Shown: in pieces, positions 52,463 to 63,090 of the stretch
Numbering within the stretch: position 1 is the stretch's first letter
Layout of the letters: the number at the start of each line of letters is the position of its first letter
Assembly: GCF_051811025.1 (NCBI RefSeq)
Contig: NZ_JBPWQE010000001.1
Coordinates: 1,798,001 to 1,862,000 of the forward strand
Source: Tardiphaga sp051811025
GTDB lineage: Bacteria > Pseudomonadota > Alphaproteobacteria > Rhizobiales > Xanthobacteraceae
Direction of reading: 5' to 3'
Length of the DNA: 64,000 nt
The notes under the pieces: model-generated
Database searches by the model: none
Told to the model about the DNA's origin: nothing
What the model saw: the letters and a program-made list of their open reading frames with translations, nothing else
Made by a program: the position numbers and the translations under genes

Positions 52463-53170
52463 ATGATCGACCTGCATTACGCACCGACGCCGAACGGCTG
52501 GAAAATCTCGATCATGCTGGAGGAGTGCGGGCTGCCCTACACCGTCGTTCCGATGCAGCTTGGCCGCGGCGACCAGCACGAGCCTGAATTCCTCAAGCTC
52601 AGCCCTAACGGCCGGATGCCGGCCATTGTCGATCACGCGCCCGCCGATGGCGGTGCGCCGGTGTCGATCTTCGAGAGCGGCGCAATCCTGATCTATCTTG
52701 CGGAGAAGTCCGGCCGGTTCATGCCGGCCGAGATGCGCAAGCGTTTCGACGTCATGCAGTGGCTGATGTGGCAGATGGGCGGGCTCGGCCCGATGCTCGG
52801 CCAGAACGGACATTTCCTGCTCTACGCCCCCGAGAAGATTTCCTATGCGATGGATCGCTATACGCGCGAGGCCAAGCGGCTGTATGGCGTACTCGATGCG
52901 CATCTCGAGGAAGGTCGCGATTACATCGCCGGCGACTACTCCATCGCCGATATGGCGTGCTTTCCGTGGATCATGACCCATAAGGCGCAGGGCCTGACGC
53001 TGGATGATTTCCCGAACGTGAAGCGCTGGTTCGCTCTGGTCCGCGCACGGCCGCAGGTGCAGGCGGGGCTTGCCGTCGGCAAGCAGGAGAAGAAGCCGAT
53101 GGATGAGCAGGCGCGGAAGATCATGTTCGGTGTCGATGCGCCGGCGCATGCGCAGGCACAGCAGCAATAG
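52463..53170 (+). CDS. Glutathione S-transferase (Nu/YfcG-like)
   Basis: 235 aa. The N-terminal thioredoxin fold begins DLHYAPTPNGWKISIMLEE; NGRMPAIVDHAP and SIFESGAILIYLAEKSG hold the glutathione-binding residues. The C-terminal helical domain contains YSIADMACFPWI. The product resembles the YfcG/Ure2-like group, often with disulfide reductase activity. A short palindromic element follows the stop, then the isomerase gene. Confidence 0.88.
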   Translation: MIDLHYAPTPNGWKISIMLEECGLPYTVVPMQLGRGDQHEPEFLKLSPNGRMPAIVDHAPADGGAPVSIFESGAILIYLAEKSGRFMPAEMRKRFDVMQWLMWQMGGLGPMLGQNGHFLLYAPEKISYAMDRYTREAKRLYGVLDAHLEEGRDYIAGDYSIADMACFPWIMTHKAQGLTLDDFPNVKRWFALVRARPQVQAGLAVGKQEKKPMDEQARKIMFGVDAPAHAQAQQQ

Positions 53171-53198
53171 AACTCGTCATTCCGGGGCGCGCATGACG
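53171..53198. repeat. Short palindromic element (copy 3)
   Basis: Begins right after TAG with AACTCGTC. CGTCAT (53175-53180) and ATGACG (53193-53198) flank TCCGGGGCGCGC, a shortened form of the other two copies. Confidence 0.75.
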
Positions 53199-53229
53199 AC
53201 GAAAATAATAACAAAACGAGGAAACACCC

Positions 53230-53859
53230 ATGATCGAATTCTTCTTCGACTGTTCCAGCCCCTGGACCTATCTCGCCTTCCACAACATCCAGCCGCTCGC
53301 GAAGGAATTCGGCGAAGAAATCTCGTGGCGGCCCATTTTGGTCGGCGGCATTTTCAATTCGATCAATCCCAGCGTCTATGCCTCGCGCGAAACCCCAGTG
53401 CCGGCGAAGGCGCGCTACATGAAGAAGGATCTCGGTGACTGGGCGCGCTCGGCGGGCCTGGCCATCAACATGCCGCCGACGGTGTTTCCGGTGAACAGCG
53501 TTAAGGCGATGCGCGGCTGCATCTGGCTCGGTAACGACGCCATGGTACCGTTCGCGCGCGCGGTGTTCGAAGCCTATTGGGGCGACGACAAGGATATCTC
53601 GAAAGATGATGTTCTCACGGAGATCTGTACGCGCACCGGCATCGATCCCGCGAAATTCTTCGCGGGCATCGGCGATCAGGCGATCAAGGATCAGCTCAAA
53701 GTGAACACCGATGAGGTGATGGCACGCGGCGGCTTCGGCTCGCCGACCATCTATCTCGACAAGACCGACATGTATTTCGGCAACGACCGCCTGCCGTTGA
53801 TCCGTGAGGCGCTGCAGCGTCGCAGGGCTGGCGCTGCAAGCGCCGAGAGCGCAGCCTGA
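53230..53859 (+). CDS. 2-hydroxychromene-2-carboxylate isomerase family (DsbA-like GST kappa fold)
   Basis: 209 aa. The opening FFFDCSSPWTYLAFHNIQPL is the NahD/kappa-class pattern, where a serine replaces the DsbA cysteine. WRPILVGGIFNSIN and FGSPTIYLDKTDMYFGNDRL also fit. It may isomerise 2-hydroxychromene-2-carboxylate-type intermediates in aromatic degradation using glutathione. Its end overlaps the quinone reductase start by one base. Confidence 0.88.
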   Translation: MIEFFFDCSSPWTYLAFHNIQPLAKEFGEEISWRPILVGGIFNSINPSVYASRETPVPAKARYMKKDLGDWARSAGLAINMPPTVFPVNSVKAMRGCIWLGNDAMVPFARAVFEAYWGDDKDISKDDVLTEICTRTGIDPAKFFAGIGDQAIKDQLKVNTDEVMARGGFGSPTIYLDKTDMYFGNDRLPLIREALQRRRAGAASAESAA

Positions 53860-54836
53860 TGCCGAAAGCAATCGTTTGCCGTGAGCTCGGGTCGCCTGAA
53901 AGCCTGCGCCTCGAACAATTTACATCGGTGCCGCTGAAACCCGGGCAGGTCCGCGTTGCCGTGCGCGCCGCCGGAATCAATTTTCCGGATATCCTGATGG
54001 CGGCCGGCGAGTATCAGCTCAAGCCCGAACTGCCGTTCACGCCGGGCATGGAGGCGGCGGGCGACGTCAGCGAAGTCGCCGGCGATGTGCCGGGCCTCGC
54101 GGTCGGGGATCGCGTCATCGTCAAGCTGCGTCATGGCGGCTATGCCGACGAGGTCGTGGTGACGTCGGCACAACTCACCCCGCTGCCGTCGACATTCGAC
54201 TATGCGGAGGGGGCGACGTTTCTTGCGGCGCATGGCACCGCGCATCACGCGCTGGTCGATCGCGGCCAGATCGGGGCGGGCGAAGTGCTGCTGGTGCATG
54301 GCGCCGGCGGTGGCGTGGGGTTGGCAGCGGTGGAGATCGGCAAGCTGCTGGGCGCCACGGTCATCGCGGCTGCATCCTCGGAAGAGAAGCTTGCAGTCGC
54401 CAAAGCGCGCGGTGCGGATCATGGTATGTTGTATGGCTCCGAACCGTTCCGTGACGCGGTAAAGCGCATCACCGAGGGGCGCGGCGTCGATGTGGTATTC
54501 GATCCGGTCGGTGGCGAAATCTTTGAGCAGAGCCTGCGCTGCATCAATTGGGGCGCCCGCCTGCTGGTGATCGGCTTCACCGGTGGTATCGGTGTGGCGA
54601 AAACCAATCTCGTGCTCATCAAAGGCGCCAGCGTGCTCGGCGTCCGCGCCGGCGAGGCGGCGCGGCGCGATCCGAAGATCGGCGAAGCCCGCATCGCGCA
54701 GCTCCTCGCATGGGCAGAGGCAGGAAAGATCAGGCCAAATGTTTCGCATCGCCTGCCGCTGGCGGATGTTGCGGCTGCCATGCGGCTGCTGACGGAGCGC
54801 AGGGCGATCGGGCGCGTGGCGCTGACCATGGGCTGA
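53859..54836 (+). CDS. NADPH:quinone oxidoreductase family protein
   Basis: 325 aa medium-chain reductase without structural zinc. AGINFPDILMAAGEYQ, the cofactor motif HGAGGGVGLAAVEI and GRGVDVVFDPVGG are typical of QOR-type enzymes. It reduces quinones or enones. ATG 53859 overlaps the previous stop (TGATG), so translation is coupled with the isomerase. It converges with the hydrolase gene. Confidence 0.9.
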   Translation: MPKAIVCRELGSPESLRLEQFTSVPLKPGQVRVAVRAAGINFPDILMAAGEYQLKPELPFTPGMEAAGDVSEVAGDVPGLAVGDRVIVKLRHGGYADEVVVTSAQLTPLPSTFDYAEGATFLAAHGTAHHALVDRGQIGAGEVLLVHGAGGGVGLAAVEIGKLLGATVIAAASSEEKLAVAKARGADHGMLYGSEPFRDAVKRITEGRGVDVVFDPVGGEIFEQSLRCINWGARLLVIGFTGGIGVAKTNLVLIKGASVLGVRAGEAARRDPKIGEARIAQLLAWAEAGKIRPNVSHRLPLADVAAAMRLLTERRAIGRVALTMG

Positions 54837-54840
54837 GCGC

Positions 54841-55512
54841 TCAGCGCCGAAACCCGCCGTCCTTCAGGAAGGCGATGGTCTGCATGATTGCTTCCCGATT
54901 CCGGATCATTATCGCATGGGATGCGTGGAGGACGAGGTGATCGGTCATGCCGTCAAGCCTCGTGCGCGCGACCGTGACACGGCCATCATTCGGGCCACGC
55001 AACATCAAGCGCGAAGCGATCGGATCGAGCGTACGATCGCCGGCGATGATACCGACCGGATAGTCAACTGGGGGAAGCATCGCCTCAGTTACGTCATCCC
55101 GCACCGTAACGAGTTGTTGCCCCGCCGGGCCGAAATACTGGCGATAGGGCATCCAGTTCTTGAACAGATCGGCGATTTCGCTGCCGCCATTCGGCGTGCC
55201 CAGCATCACCACGCGGCCCAGACGTGAGGGGCGGTGGCGCGCCAGATAGACACGCGCCAGCAGGCCCCCCATCGAATGGCAGACGAAATGTGTGCAGCCT
55301 TCGTTGGCTTCGGCAAACGGCGCGATGGCGGGATGGATGTCATCGGCCAGTGCAGACAGCGTCTTGCGCCGGCTGGGATAGCCGATGTTCCGCGTGGCGA
55401 AGCCTGCAGCCTCGACCGCCTGCTGCATCTTGATGAAGGAGCGGAACGACCGGCTGATGCCGTGCAGGAAAATGACGCCCTCGAGTGGACGATCAGAGGG
55501 CGTCGGATTCAT
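54841..55512 (-). CDS. Lipase-like alpha/beta hydrolase
   Basis: 223 aa. HGISRSFRSFIKM carries the oxyanion region, CHSMGGLLAR the nucleophile serine, and HASHAIMIRN the catalytic histidine. It resembles short PGAP1/lipase-class esterases. No signal peptide is seen. It starts 8 bases before the crotonase stop, in the same direction, so both may share a transcript. Confidence 0.85.
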   Translation of the reverse strand: MNPTPSDRPLEGVIFLHGISRSFRSFIKMQQAVEAAGFATRNIGYPSRRKTLSALADDIHPAIAPFAEANEGCTHFVCHSMGGLLARVYLARHRPSRLGRVVMLGTPNGGSEIADLFKNWMPYRQYFGPAGQQLVTVRDDVTEAMLPPVDYPVGIIAGDRTLDPIASRLMLRGPNDGRVTVARTRLDGMTDHLVLHASHAIMIRNREAIMQTIAFLKDGGFRR

Positions 55513-55520
55513 TCATGGTC

Positions 55521-56411
<891 letters not shown>

Positions 56412-56595
56412 GATGATTTCTTCCCTGTTTTTTTGTTTGTTGGGCGGTTGCTCGCCGCCGACTTTAAGATGGGTTGCGCGATAGCGAAACCCATCTTGTC
56501 ATGTGCGCAGTCATGACGGGTTGTCGGGCAGCAGCTTGCACGGCTGCGCTCAACCCATCCTGCGGAATTATGCCGGTAGCGTGGGCCGCCGCTTC

Positions 56596-57756
56596 TTACA
56601 CCGGCAGCCGGGTTTCGACGATGCGGGCGAACATGCTGGCGCCGATGGGCAGGATTTTATCGTCGAGATAATAGCCGGGATTGTGCACCGGTACCGAACC
56701 TTCTTGGCCGACCCAGAAATAGGCGCCGGGCACGGCATGCAGCATGTCGGCGAAATCTTCGGAGCCCATTTTCGGCTTCGCGCGGGTGATCACATTGGCG
56801 TCGCCCACGATGGTGCGTGCAACGTCTTCGACAGCTTTGGAATGTTCTTCCTGATTGACCAGCACGCTGAAGCCGTCGCGGATGTCGACCTTGATCTCGC
56901 AATCGAACGCCGTCGCCATGCCGGCAGCAAGCGCATGCATGCGCTCGCGGATCTGCATCCGGACCTTCTCGGAGAAGCAACGCACGGTGCCGCAGAGCTT
57001 CGCATCATCCGGAATGACGTTATAGGCCGAGCCCGCATGGATCTGGGTGATCGACAGCACCGCGGATTCGAACGGATTGACGTTGCGGCTGACGATCGAC
57101 TGCATGGCCTGACCGAGCGACATCGCGATCACGACCGGATCCTTCGAGCGTTCCGGCATCGCGCCATGGGCGCCGTAGCCCCGGATCGTGATGTCGAAGA
57201 AATCAGCGGCGGCCATTGCAGGACCGGGGAAGATGCCGACTTCGCCGTGATTCATGTCCGGTGCATTGTGCAGGCCATAGATTTCATCGCAGGGAAACTG
57301 CTTGAACAATCCGTCCTTGATCATCGCGCGGGCACCGCCAAGGCCTTCTTCGGCGGGCTGGAAGATGAAATGCACGGTGCCGTCGAAATTGCGGGTCTCG
57401 GCGAGATAGCGAGCGGTGCCGAGCAGCATGGTGGTGTGGCCGTCATGGCCGCAGCCGTGGAAGCGGCCGGGAATGGTCGAGCGCCAGGCGAGGTTGGTGT
57501 TCTCCTCCATCGGCAGCGCGTCCATGTCGGCGCGCAGGCCGATGCGCTTGCCGCCCGAACCCTTGCCCTTCAACACGCCGACGACGCCGGTACCGCCTAA
57601 GCCGCGATGCACTTCCACGCCCCAGGAGGTCAGCTTGTCGGCAACGATGCCGGAGGTGCGGACTTCCTCGAAGCCGATTTCCGGATGCGCGTGCAGGTCG
57701 CGGCGGATGGCGGTGAGTTCGTCGGCGAAAGCGTCGATACGTTCGAGTGTGGGCAT
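56596..57756 (-). CDS. M20-family amidohydrolase (hippurate hydrolase-like)
   Basis: 386 aa. HPEIGFEEVRTSG, GRADMDALPMEE, GCGHDGHTTMLLG and PAEEGLGGARAM provide the metal ligands of the M20D group, which splits N-acyl amino acids. It starts 12 bases after the M81 gene, in one operon with the peptide ABC importer, so it may act on imported acyl-peptides. It has no signal peptide. Confidence 0.93.
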   Translation of the reverse strand: MPTLERIDAFADELTAIRRDLHAHPEIGFEEVRTSGIVADKLTSWGVEVHRGLGGTGVVGVLKGKGSGGKRIGLRADMDALPMEENTNLAWRSTIPGRFHGCGHDGHTTMLLGTARYLAETRNFDGTVHFIFQPAEEGLGGARAMIKDGLFKQFPCDEIYGLHNAPDMNHGEVGIFPGPAMAAADFFDITIRGYGAHGAMPERSKDPVVIAMSLGQAMQSIVSRNVNPFESAVLSITQIHAGSAYNVIPDDAKLCGTVRCFSEKVRMQIRERMHALAAGMATAFDCEIKVDIRDGFSVLVNQEEHSKAVEDVARTIVGDANVITRAKPKMGSEDFADMLHAVPGAYFWVGQEGSVPVHNPGYYLDDKILPIGASMFARIVETRLPV

Positions 57757-57768
57757 GGGTTTATCCGT

Positions 57769-59292
57769 TCACGGCACGAGGGCAGGTGATGAGGTCTGGG
57801 GCGTAAATGGTTCGCCATTCGGCTTCAGGCGAATGCCGGGCCGCAGATGCTTCCAGGGCAGTACCGACGTATCCGCCGGCATCGCGCCGGGCGCGGCGCA
57901 GATCAAAAGCTTGCCGGCGATCGGCTCGAAGTCGGCGCGGAAATGCACCGAGCTCTTGTTGACGAGAATGTTCTGCTCAGTCGGCTCGATGCCAACATAG
58001 CGATACATCGACTGGTCGGCGAGCTGCGCCTTGTGCGAGGAGATGACGACGCGAACATCGTCGATACGCAGACAGGCGGAGGGGCCCATATCCATGTCGC
58101 GACCGCCGTAATAGGGGCCGGGAGCGACGAACTTGCCGTCCGACAGTTTCTCGACCACGAACGTGTTCTCGTAAGGCGCATCGCCGGGAATGCCGGATTT
58201 GCCGCCGATCGAGAGTTTCACGGTGGCGCCTTCACCGGCCTCATGCGCGGCCTTGGCGGCGGCGGGATCGTAGATCACGCCATGGGCGGCCTTGATCGCC
58301 TTGTTCTTCACCAGCGCGCGCAGCATGCCGGTGGTGTCGCTGTCGCCGCCGGCGCCGGGATTGTCCTGGGTATCGGCGATGACAACCGGCTTGGTCAGGG
58401 TCTTCGCCAGCTCCATGGCATGCAGCACGCCTTCGTCCGGCTTGTAGATTTTGCCGTCGAAATCGTTCTCGTGGCCCATCACCAGCTTGACGATGGTGTC
58501 CGCTGCTGCGTCGGCATCGGCCTGCGTCACGCCATAGGCGAATACGCTCGGACAGCAATGCGGGAAATCGGCTGCGGGAAAGCCGGGGCAGAACGACAGC
58601 GTCGGGATCTGATCGTGTTCGAGCGCGGCGAGCTTCAGATAAATGCTCTTGGTCGGCTCGTCATTGGTGCATTGCCAGCTGATCGGAATCAGGAACGGCA
58701 ATTGACGGAACGCCTTGGCGAAGCGGTTGCCGGCCAGCAGCAGCTCCATGTGGCGCGCGCAGGCGCGGCCGGTGTCGGCCATGTCCACATGGGGATAGGT
58801 GCGATAGGCGATCAGGGCATCGGTATATTCGACTGTTTCCGGCGAGATGTTGCCATGCAGGTCGAGGCTGACCACGAACGGAATGTCCGGCCCGATCACC
58901 TCGCGCACGCGCCGCACGATTTCGCCTTCGCCGTCGTCGAGATGTTCGGTGACCATGGCGCCGTGCAGATCGAGATAGACCGCATCCAGCGGCAGCGCTG
59001 CCCTGATGCCGTCGATCATCTCGCCGACGATGCGCTCGAACGCGTCCTTGGTGACATGCGCCGAAGGGCTCGCGCCGCAGGCGATGGTCGGGATTAGCTC
59101 CCAGCCGCGTGTCTCGGCTTCCTCGACGAAGCCGGCGAGGCCGACATTGATGCCGCGCATCACCTTGAGGACGTCGGCGCCATGGGTCATCGACGGCCAA
59201 CCGCCGCCATGTACAAAGGCCTCATAGGTCGCCTTGGTCGGCGCAAACGTGTTCGTCTCGTGCAGAAAGCCGCCGACAGCGATACGGGTCAT
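57769..59292 (-). CDS. M81 family metallopeptidase (MlrC-like)
   Basis: 507 aa. MTRIAVGGFLHETNTFAPTK is the family start, and the DUF1485 domain with DLHGAMVTEH supplies the zinc ligands, followed by an MlrC C-terminal domain. MlrC takes part in microcystin breakdown, but most homologues act on other peptides. It overlaps no neighbour; it lies 30 bases after the ATPase gene and 12 before the M20 gene. Confidence 0.92.
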   Translation of the reverse strand: MTRIAVGGFLHETNTFAPTKATYEAFVHGGGWPSMTHGADVLKVMRGINVGLAGFVEEAETRGWELIPTIACGASPSAHVTKDAFERIVGEMIDGIRAALPLDAVYLDLHGAMVTEHLDDGEGEIVRRVREVIGPDIPFVVSLDLHGNISPETVEYTDALIAYRTYPHVDMADTGRACARHMELLLAGNRFAKAFRQLPFLIPISWQCTNDEPTKSIYLKLAALEHDQIPTLSFCPGFPAADFPHCCPSVFAYGVTQADADAAADTIVKLVMGHENDFDGKIYKPDEGVLHAMELAKTLTKPVVIADTQDNPGAGGDSDTTGMLRALVKNKAIKAAHGVIYDPAAAKAAHEAGEGATVKLSIGGKSGIPGDAPYENTFVVEKLSDGKFVAPGPYYGGRDMDMGPSACLRIDDVRVVISSHKAQLADQSMYRYVGIEPTEQNILVNKSSVHFRADFEPIAGKLLICAAPGAMPADTSVLPWKHLRPGIRLKPNGEPFTPQTSSPALVP

Positions 59293-59322
59293 TCAGAATC
59301 CAAGGTCAGTTTTGGTATGGGC

Positions 59323-61008
59323 TCAGGCCGCCGGCACGGTGGTGCTGCCATCGACCGCGCGGAAGTTGGCGAAATCCCATCCTCGTCCGGGCGCCGCGTC
59401 AAGCAGCTGGCGCGTATAGGGCTGTTGCGGATTTGCGAGGACTTCCGCTGCCGGGCCCTGTTCCACCACCCGGCCATGCTGCATCACGGCAACGTCGTCG
59501 CAAATCTGGGCGGCGACGCGCAGATCGTGGGTGATGAACAGGATGGCGATGCCGAGCCGGGTCTGGATGTCATCGAGCAGCCGCAGCACCTGCGCCTGTA
59601 CCGAGACGTCGAGGGCAGAGACGGCCTCGTCGGCCACCAGAACTTCCGGGTCGAGGGCAAGCGCGCGCGCAATCGCGATGCGCTGGCGCTGGCCGCCGGA
59701 GAACTGGTGCGGATAGCGCGACACTGCGTCAGGTGGAAGACCGACCAGTTCGAGCAGTTCACGCGCCCTGGCCATTGCCACCGCATGTTTGGTGCCGAAA
59801 TTGATCGGACCTTCGCAAATGGACTCGCCGATGGTGATGCGCGGATTAAGCGAACGATAGGGGTCCTGGAAGACGATCTGTATCTTCTTGCGGTGCGGCT
59901 GCAACGCGTGACGTGACAGGTCGGAGATTTCGCGTCCGGCGAGGCGGATGCCGCCCGAGGTTGGATCGATCAGTCGGACGATACAGCGCGCCACGGTCGA
60001 TTTGCCGGAGCCGCTTTCACCGACGATGCCGAGCGTGCGGCCCTTGCGCAGTGTCAGCGTGACGTCCTGAGCTGCGTGGACCTCGCGTGGTTTCCCGAAC
60101 ATAGAACGCTCGCGATAGACCTTGCCGAGTTCGTTGGCCTCGAGCACGACGGGATTGAAGCCTGCTTCCTCGCGGGCCGCGCGGGGCACAAGGCTCGGCA
60201 CTGACGACAGCAGGTTACGGGTATAGTCCTGCGTGGGCGCGCTCAGAACATCCTTCAATGCTCCGGTTTCCACCAGCCGTCCATGACGCATCACGGCGAC
60301 GCGATCGGCGATGTCGGCCACCACGCCCATGTCATGGGTGATGAACAGCACGGCTGTGCCGTGATCCTTCTGCAGGTCGCGCATCAGCTTGAGGATCTGC
60401 GCCTGGGTGGTGACGTCGAGCGCTGTCGTCGGCTCATCGGCGATCAGCAGTTTCGGCTCCAGCACGAGCGCCATGGCGATCATGATGCGCTGGCGCTGGC
60501 CGCCCGACAGGCGGTGCGGATAGGACGCGAAGATGCGCTTCACATCGGGAAGCCGCACCTGCTCCATCATGTCGAGAATGCGCGCACGGCGGGCGCTGGC
60601 GCCGAGACTGGTGTGGGTGCGTAGTACTTCGTCGATCTGCCGTCCGACCGGGACGACAGGGTTGAGCGCCGTCATCGGCTCCTGGAAGATCATCGCCATT
60701 GTCGTGGCGCGGAGTTGACGCAGCCGGCGATCGCTGGCCTGCAGCACATCTTCGCCGACCAACTTGATGCTACCGCCGATGGCTTTGAGAGAATCTCGCG
60801 GCAGCAGGCCCATGGTCGAGAGCGAGGTCACCGATTTGCCTGAGCCACTTTCGCCGACCACGCAGAGCGTTTCGCCCTGGCGTACCTGGAGAGAAATGCC
60901 GTCGATGATCTTCTTGCCGGCGCCGCTCTTGCCGACACCGACGACGAGGTTTTCGATTTCCAGTGCGATGGGGCGGGTATTCACGGTGGGATTCACTAGT
61001 TCACTCAC
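59323..61008 (-). CDS. Dipeptide ABC transporter, double ATP-binding protein
   Basis: 561 aa with two nucleotide-binding domains of the DppD/DppF type in one chain. Each has Walker A (GESGSGKSV, then GESGSGKST), an ABC signature (LSGGQRQRI, FSGGQRQRI) and Walker B with oligopeptide C-terminal extension. It powers the importer formed by the two permeases. Its ATG overlaps the stop of the second permease gene by four bases. Confidence 0.95.
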   Translation of the reverse strand: MSELVNPTVNTRPIALEIENLVVGVGKSGAGKKIIDGISLQVRQGETLCVVGESGSGKSVTSLSTMGLLPRDSLKAIGGSIKLVGEDVLQASDRRLRQLRATTMAMIFQEPMTALNPVVPVGRQIDEVLRTHTSLGASARRARILDMMEQVRLPDVKRIFASYPHRLSGGQRQRIMIAMALVLEPKLLIADEPTTALDVTTQAQILKLMRDLQKDHGTAVLFITHDMGVVADIADRVAVMRHGRLVETGALKDVLSAPTQDYTRNLLSSVPSLVPRAAREEAGFNPVVLEANELGKVYRERSMFGKPREVHAAQDVTLTLRKGRTLGIVGESGSGKSTVARCIVRLIDPTSGGIRLAGREISDLSRHALQPHRKKIQIVFQDPYRSLNPRITIGESICEGPINFGTKHAVAMARARELLELVGLPPDAVSRYPHQFSGGQRQRIAIARALALDPEVLVADEAVSALDVSVQAQVLRLLDDIQTRLGIAILFITHDLRVAAQICDDVAVMQHGRVVEQGPAAEVLANPQQPYTRQLLDAAPGRGWDFANFRAVDGSTTVPAA

Positions 61009-61889
61009 TTGCCGGCCTCACGCTGTTGCATGCGGGGATCGAGTGCGTCGCGGGCAGCGTCGCCGATCAGATTGACGGAGAGGATGGCAATCGAGAGCAG
61101 TAGTCCCGGCCAGAAGATCAGCGACGGCTTGACCTGGAAGAAGGCGCGACCCTCGGCCATGATATTCCCCCAGGTCGGGGTTTCCGGGCTGATGCCGGCG
61201 CCGAGGAACGACAGGATCGCCTCGGTGAGAATAGCGGATGCGGCGATGAAGGTGCCCTGGACGATCAGCGGCGCCACCGTGTTGGGCATCAGATGCTTCA
61301 ACATGATCTTCGGCATGCTGGAGCCGAGCGAGATCGCCGCCTCCACATAGGGCTCCTCACGCGCCGACAGCACCACGGAACGCACCAGCCGCGCGACACG
61401 GGGGATTTCCGGAATAGTGATCGCAATCAGCACCGTCGTCAGGGTGGCGCCTGACAGCGACACGACGGCGATGGCCAGCAGCACGCCGGGCATCGCCATC
61501 AGGCCGTCCATGACACGCATCATCACAGCGTCGGCTAATTTGAAAAAGCCCGAGAATAGGCCGATGAACAGGCCGATGACGATACTGGTGACGGCGGCGC
61601 CGAGGCCGATCAGGAGCGAGATGCGACCGCCATAGAGGATGCGCGCCAGCACGTCGCGGCCATAAGCGTCGGTGCCGAGCAGATATTCCGAACTGGCCGG
61701 CTTCAGCCGCAAGGCGGGTGCCAGCAATTGCGGATCGTGCGACGTCAGCCACGGTGCGAAGATCGCCGACAGGATCACCAGCGTCAGGCAAATCGTCGCC
61801 ACGGCGATGATCGGCGTCGCGGTGAGAAAGCCGAACGACGGACCGCTGCGGGAGGGGAGGGCCGGGTTGGGAAGGGATTCGATCGCCAT
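61005..61889 (-). CDS. Dipeptide ABC transporter permease DppC-like
   Basis: 294 aa with about six transmembrane helices. PNLQLL-type periplasmic block (LTSHDPQLL), GTDAYGRDVLARILYGGR and the EAA loop EAAISLGSSMPKIMLKHLMP are DppC traits. ATG 61889 (MAIESLPNP) follows AGGA about 9 bases upstream. It lies 13 bases after DppB. Confidence 0.94.
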   Translation of the reverse strand: MAIESLPNPALPSRSGPSFGFLTATPIIAVATICLTLVILSAIFAPWLTSHDPQLLAPALRLKPASSEYLLGTDAYGRDVLARILYGGRISLLIGLGAAVTSIVIGLFIGLFSGFFKLADAVMMRVMDGLMAMPGVLLAIAVVSLSGATLTTVLIAITIPEIPRVARLVRSVVLSAREEPYVEAAISLGSSMPKIMLKHLMPNTVAPLIVQGTFIAASAILTEAILSFLGAGISPETPTWGNIMAEGRAFFQVKPSLIFWPGLLLSIAILSVNLIGDAARDALDPRMQQREAGK

Positions 61890-61902
61890 GAGATACAGAT
61901 TC

Positions 61903-62844
61903 CTAGTAACGAATTCTGGGATCGAGCAGTGCGTAGGCAAGGTCGATCAGCAAATTGACCCCGACATAAACGCCCGAGGTCAAAAGGATCATGGCCTGGA
62001 TCACGGGAAAATCCCGCGCCAGCACGGCATCGACCGTCAAGCGACCGATGCCGGGCAGGTTGAACACGCTTTCGGTGACGACGACGCCGGAGATCAGCAG
62101 CGCGAAGCCGGTACCGATCACCGTGATGACCGGCACGGCGGCGTTACGCAGCGCGTGGCGGAACAGCACACCGCTCTCGTTGATGCCCTTGGCGCGCGCG
62201 GTGCGGACATAGTCTTCGCCCAGCACCCCGAGCATCGCCGCGCGGGTCATGCGCGCGATCAGCGCGACATAGACAAAGGACAGCGCGATGGTCGGCAGCG
62301 TGATGCGCTCAAAGAACGGCCCGAAGCCACGCGAGATGCTGCGGAAACCCTGCACCGGAAACCAGCGTAGCTCGATCGCGAACACTTGGACCAGCACGTA
62401 ACCGATCACGAATACCGGCACGGAGAAGCCGATCACGGACAGCGCCATCACGAAACGGTCGATCCATGTGCCGTGTTTCCATGCGGCGATGACGCCGAGC
62501 GGGATCGCAACAAGGATCGAAACCAGCATCACGCACAATGCAATGCTCAAAGAGGGCTCGATGCGCTGGTTGACCATCTGCAGCACAGGCACGTTGGAGA
62601 TCAGCGAGGTGCCGAAGTCACCATGCAACAGCCGCCAGACCCAGCTGAAAAACTGCGTGTAGAGCGGTTCGTTGAGGCCAAGCTGCGTCCGGATGCGGTC
62701 GAGTTGCTCGGGCGTTGCGTTATCGCCGGCGATGATCGCGGCAGGATCGCCGGGCGTCAGCCGAAGCAGCAGAAAGACAAATAGGGCCACCACGCCCATG
62801 ACGGGTATGGCCGCAAGAATCCGGCGAATGAGGTATCCGAGCAT
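61903..62844 (-). CDS. Dipeptide ABC transporter permease DppB-like
   Basis: 313 aa. MLGYLIRRILAAIPVMGVV is the typical DppB start, and RTARAKGINESGVLFRHALR is the EAA cytoplasmic loop. About six helices. The extracellular loop between TM1 and TM2 (GDPAAIIAGDNATPEQLD) is family-typical. It is the first importer gene after the M20 carboxypeptidase, 246 bases away. No periplasmic binding protein is present in the window. Confidence 0.94.
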   Translation of the reverse strand: MLGYLIRRILAAIPVMGVVALFVFLLLRLTPGDPAAIIAGDNATPEQLDRIRTQLGLNEPLYTQFFSWVWRLLHGDFGTSLISNVPVLQMVNQRIEPSLSIALCVMLVSILVAIPLGVIAAWKHGTWIDRFVMALSVIGFSVPVFVIGYVLVQVFAIELRWFPVQGFRSISRGFGPFFERITLPTIALSFVYVALIARMTRAAMLGVLGEDYVRTARAKGINESGVLFRHALRNAAVPVITVIGTGFALLISGVVVTESVFNLPGIGRLTVDAVLARDFPVIQAMILLTSGVYVGVNLLIDLAYALLDPRIRY

Positions 62845-63090
62845 GGCGCTTTCCTAGTGGTGGTGTTGATCGAACGTAACTGGACCGCGTCGGTCAACCG
62901 GAAACGTCACGGGCTCGCTGCTCTTGATCGTCATGGTCCGCGAAAAGCATAGATTTCTCGAGAAACAATGATTCACTGTCGCAACTTGCCTCAACCCGAA
63001 GTTCGCTAAACTTAAACGTAATGGTAGCAAGTCCTGTGCCATCCCCCGGTTCACGCCTGCGATGCAGGGCGCGAACCGGGCGACGTTGCA

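Noticed and set aside
57847..59097. 416-codon open frame opposite the M81 peptidase gene
   Set aside because: Shadow of the M81 gene; no motif, no ribosome-binding site.
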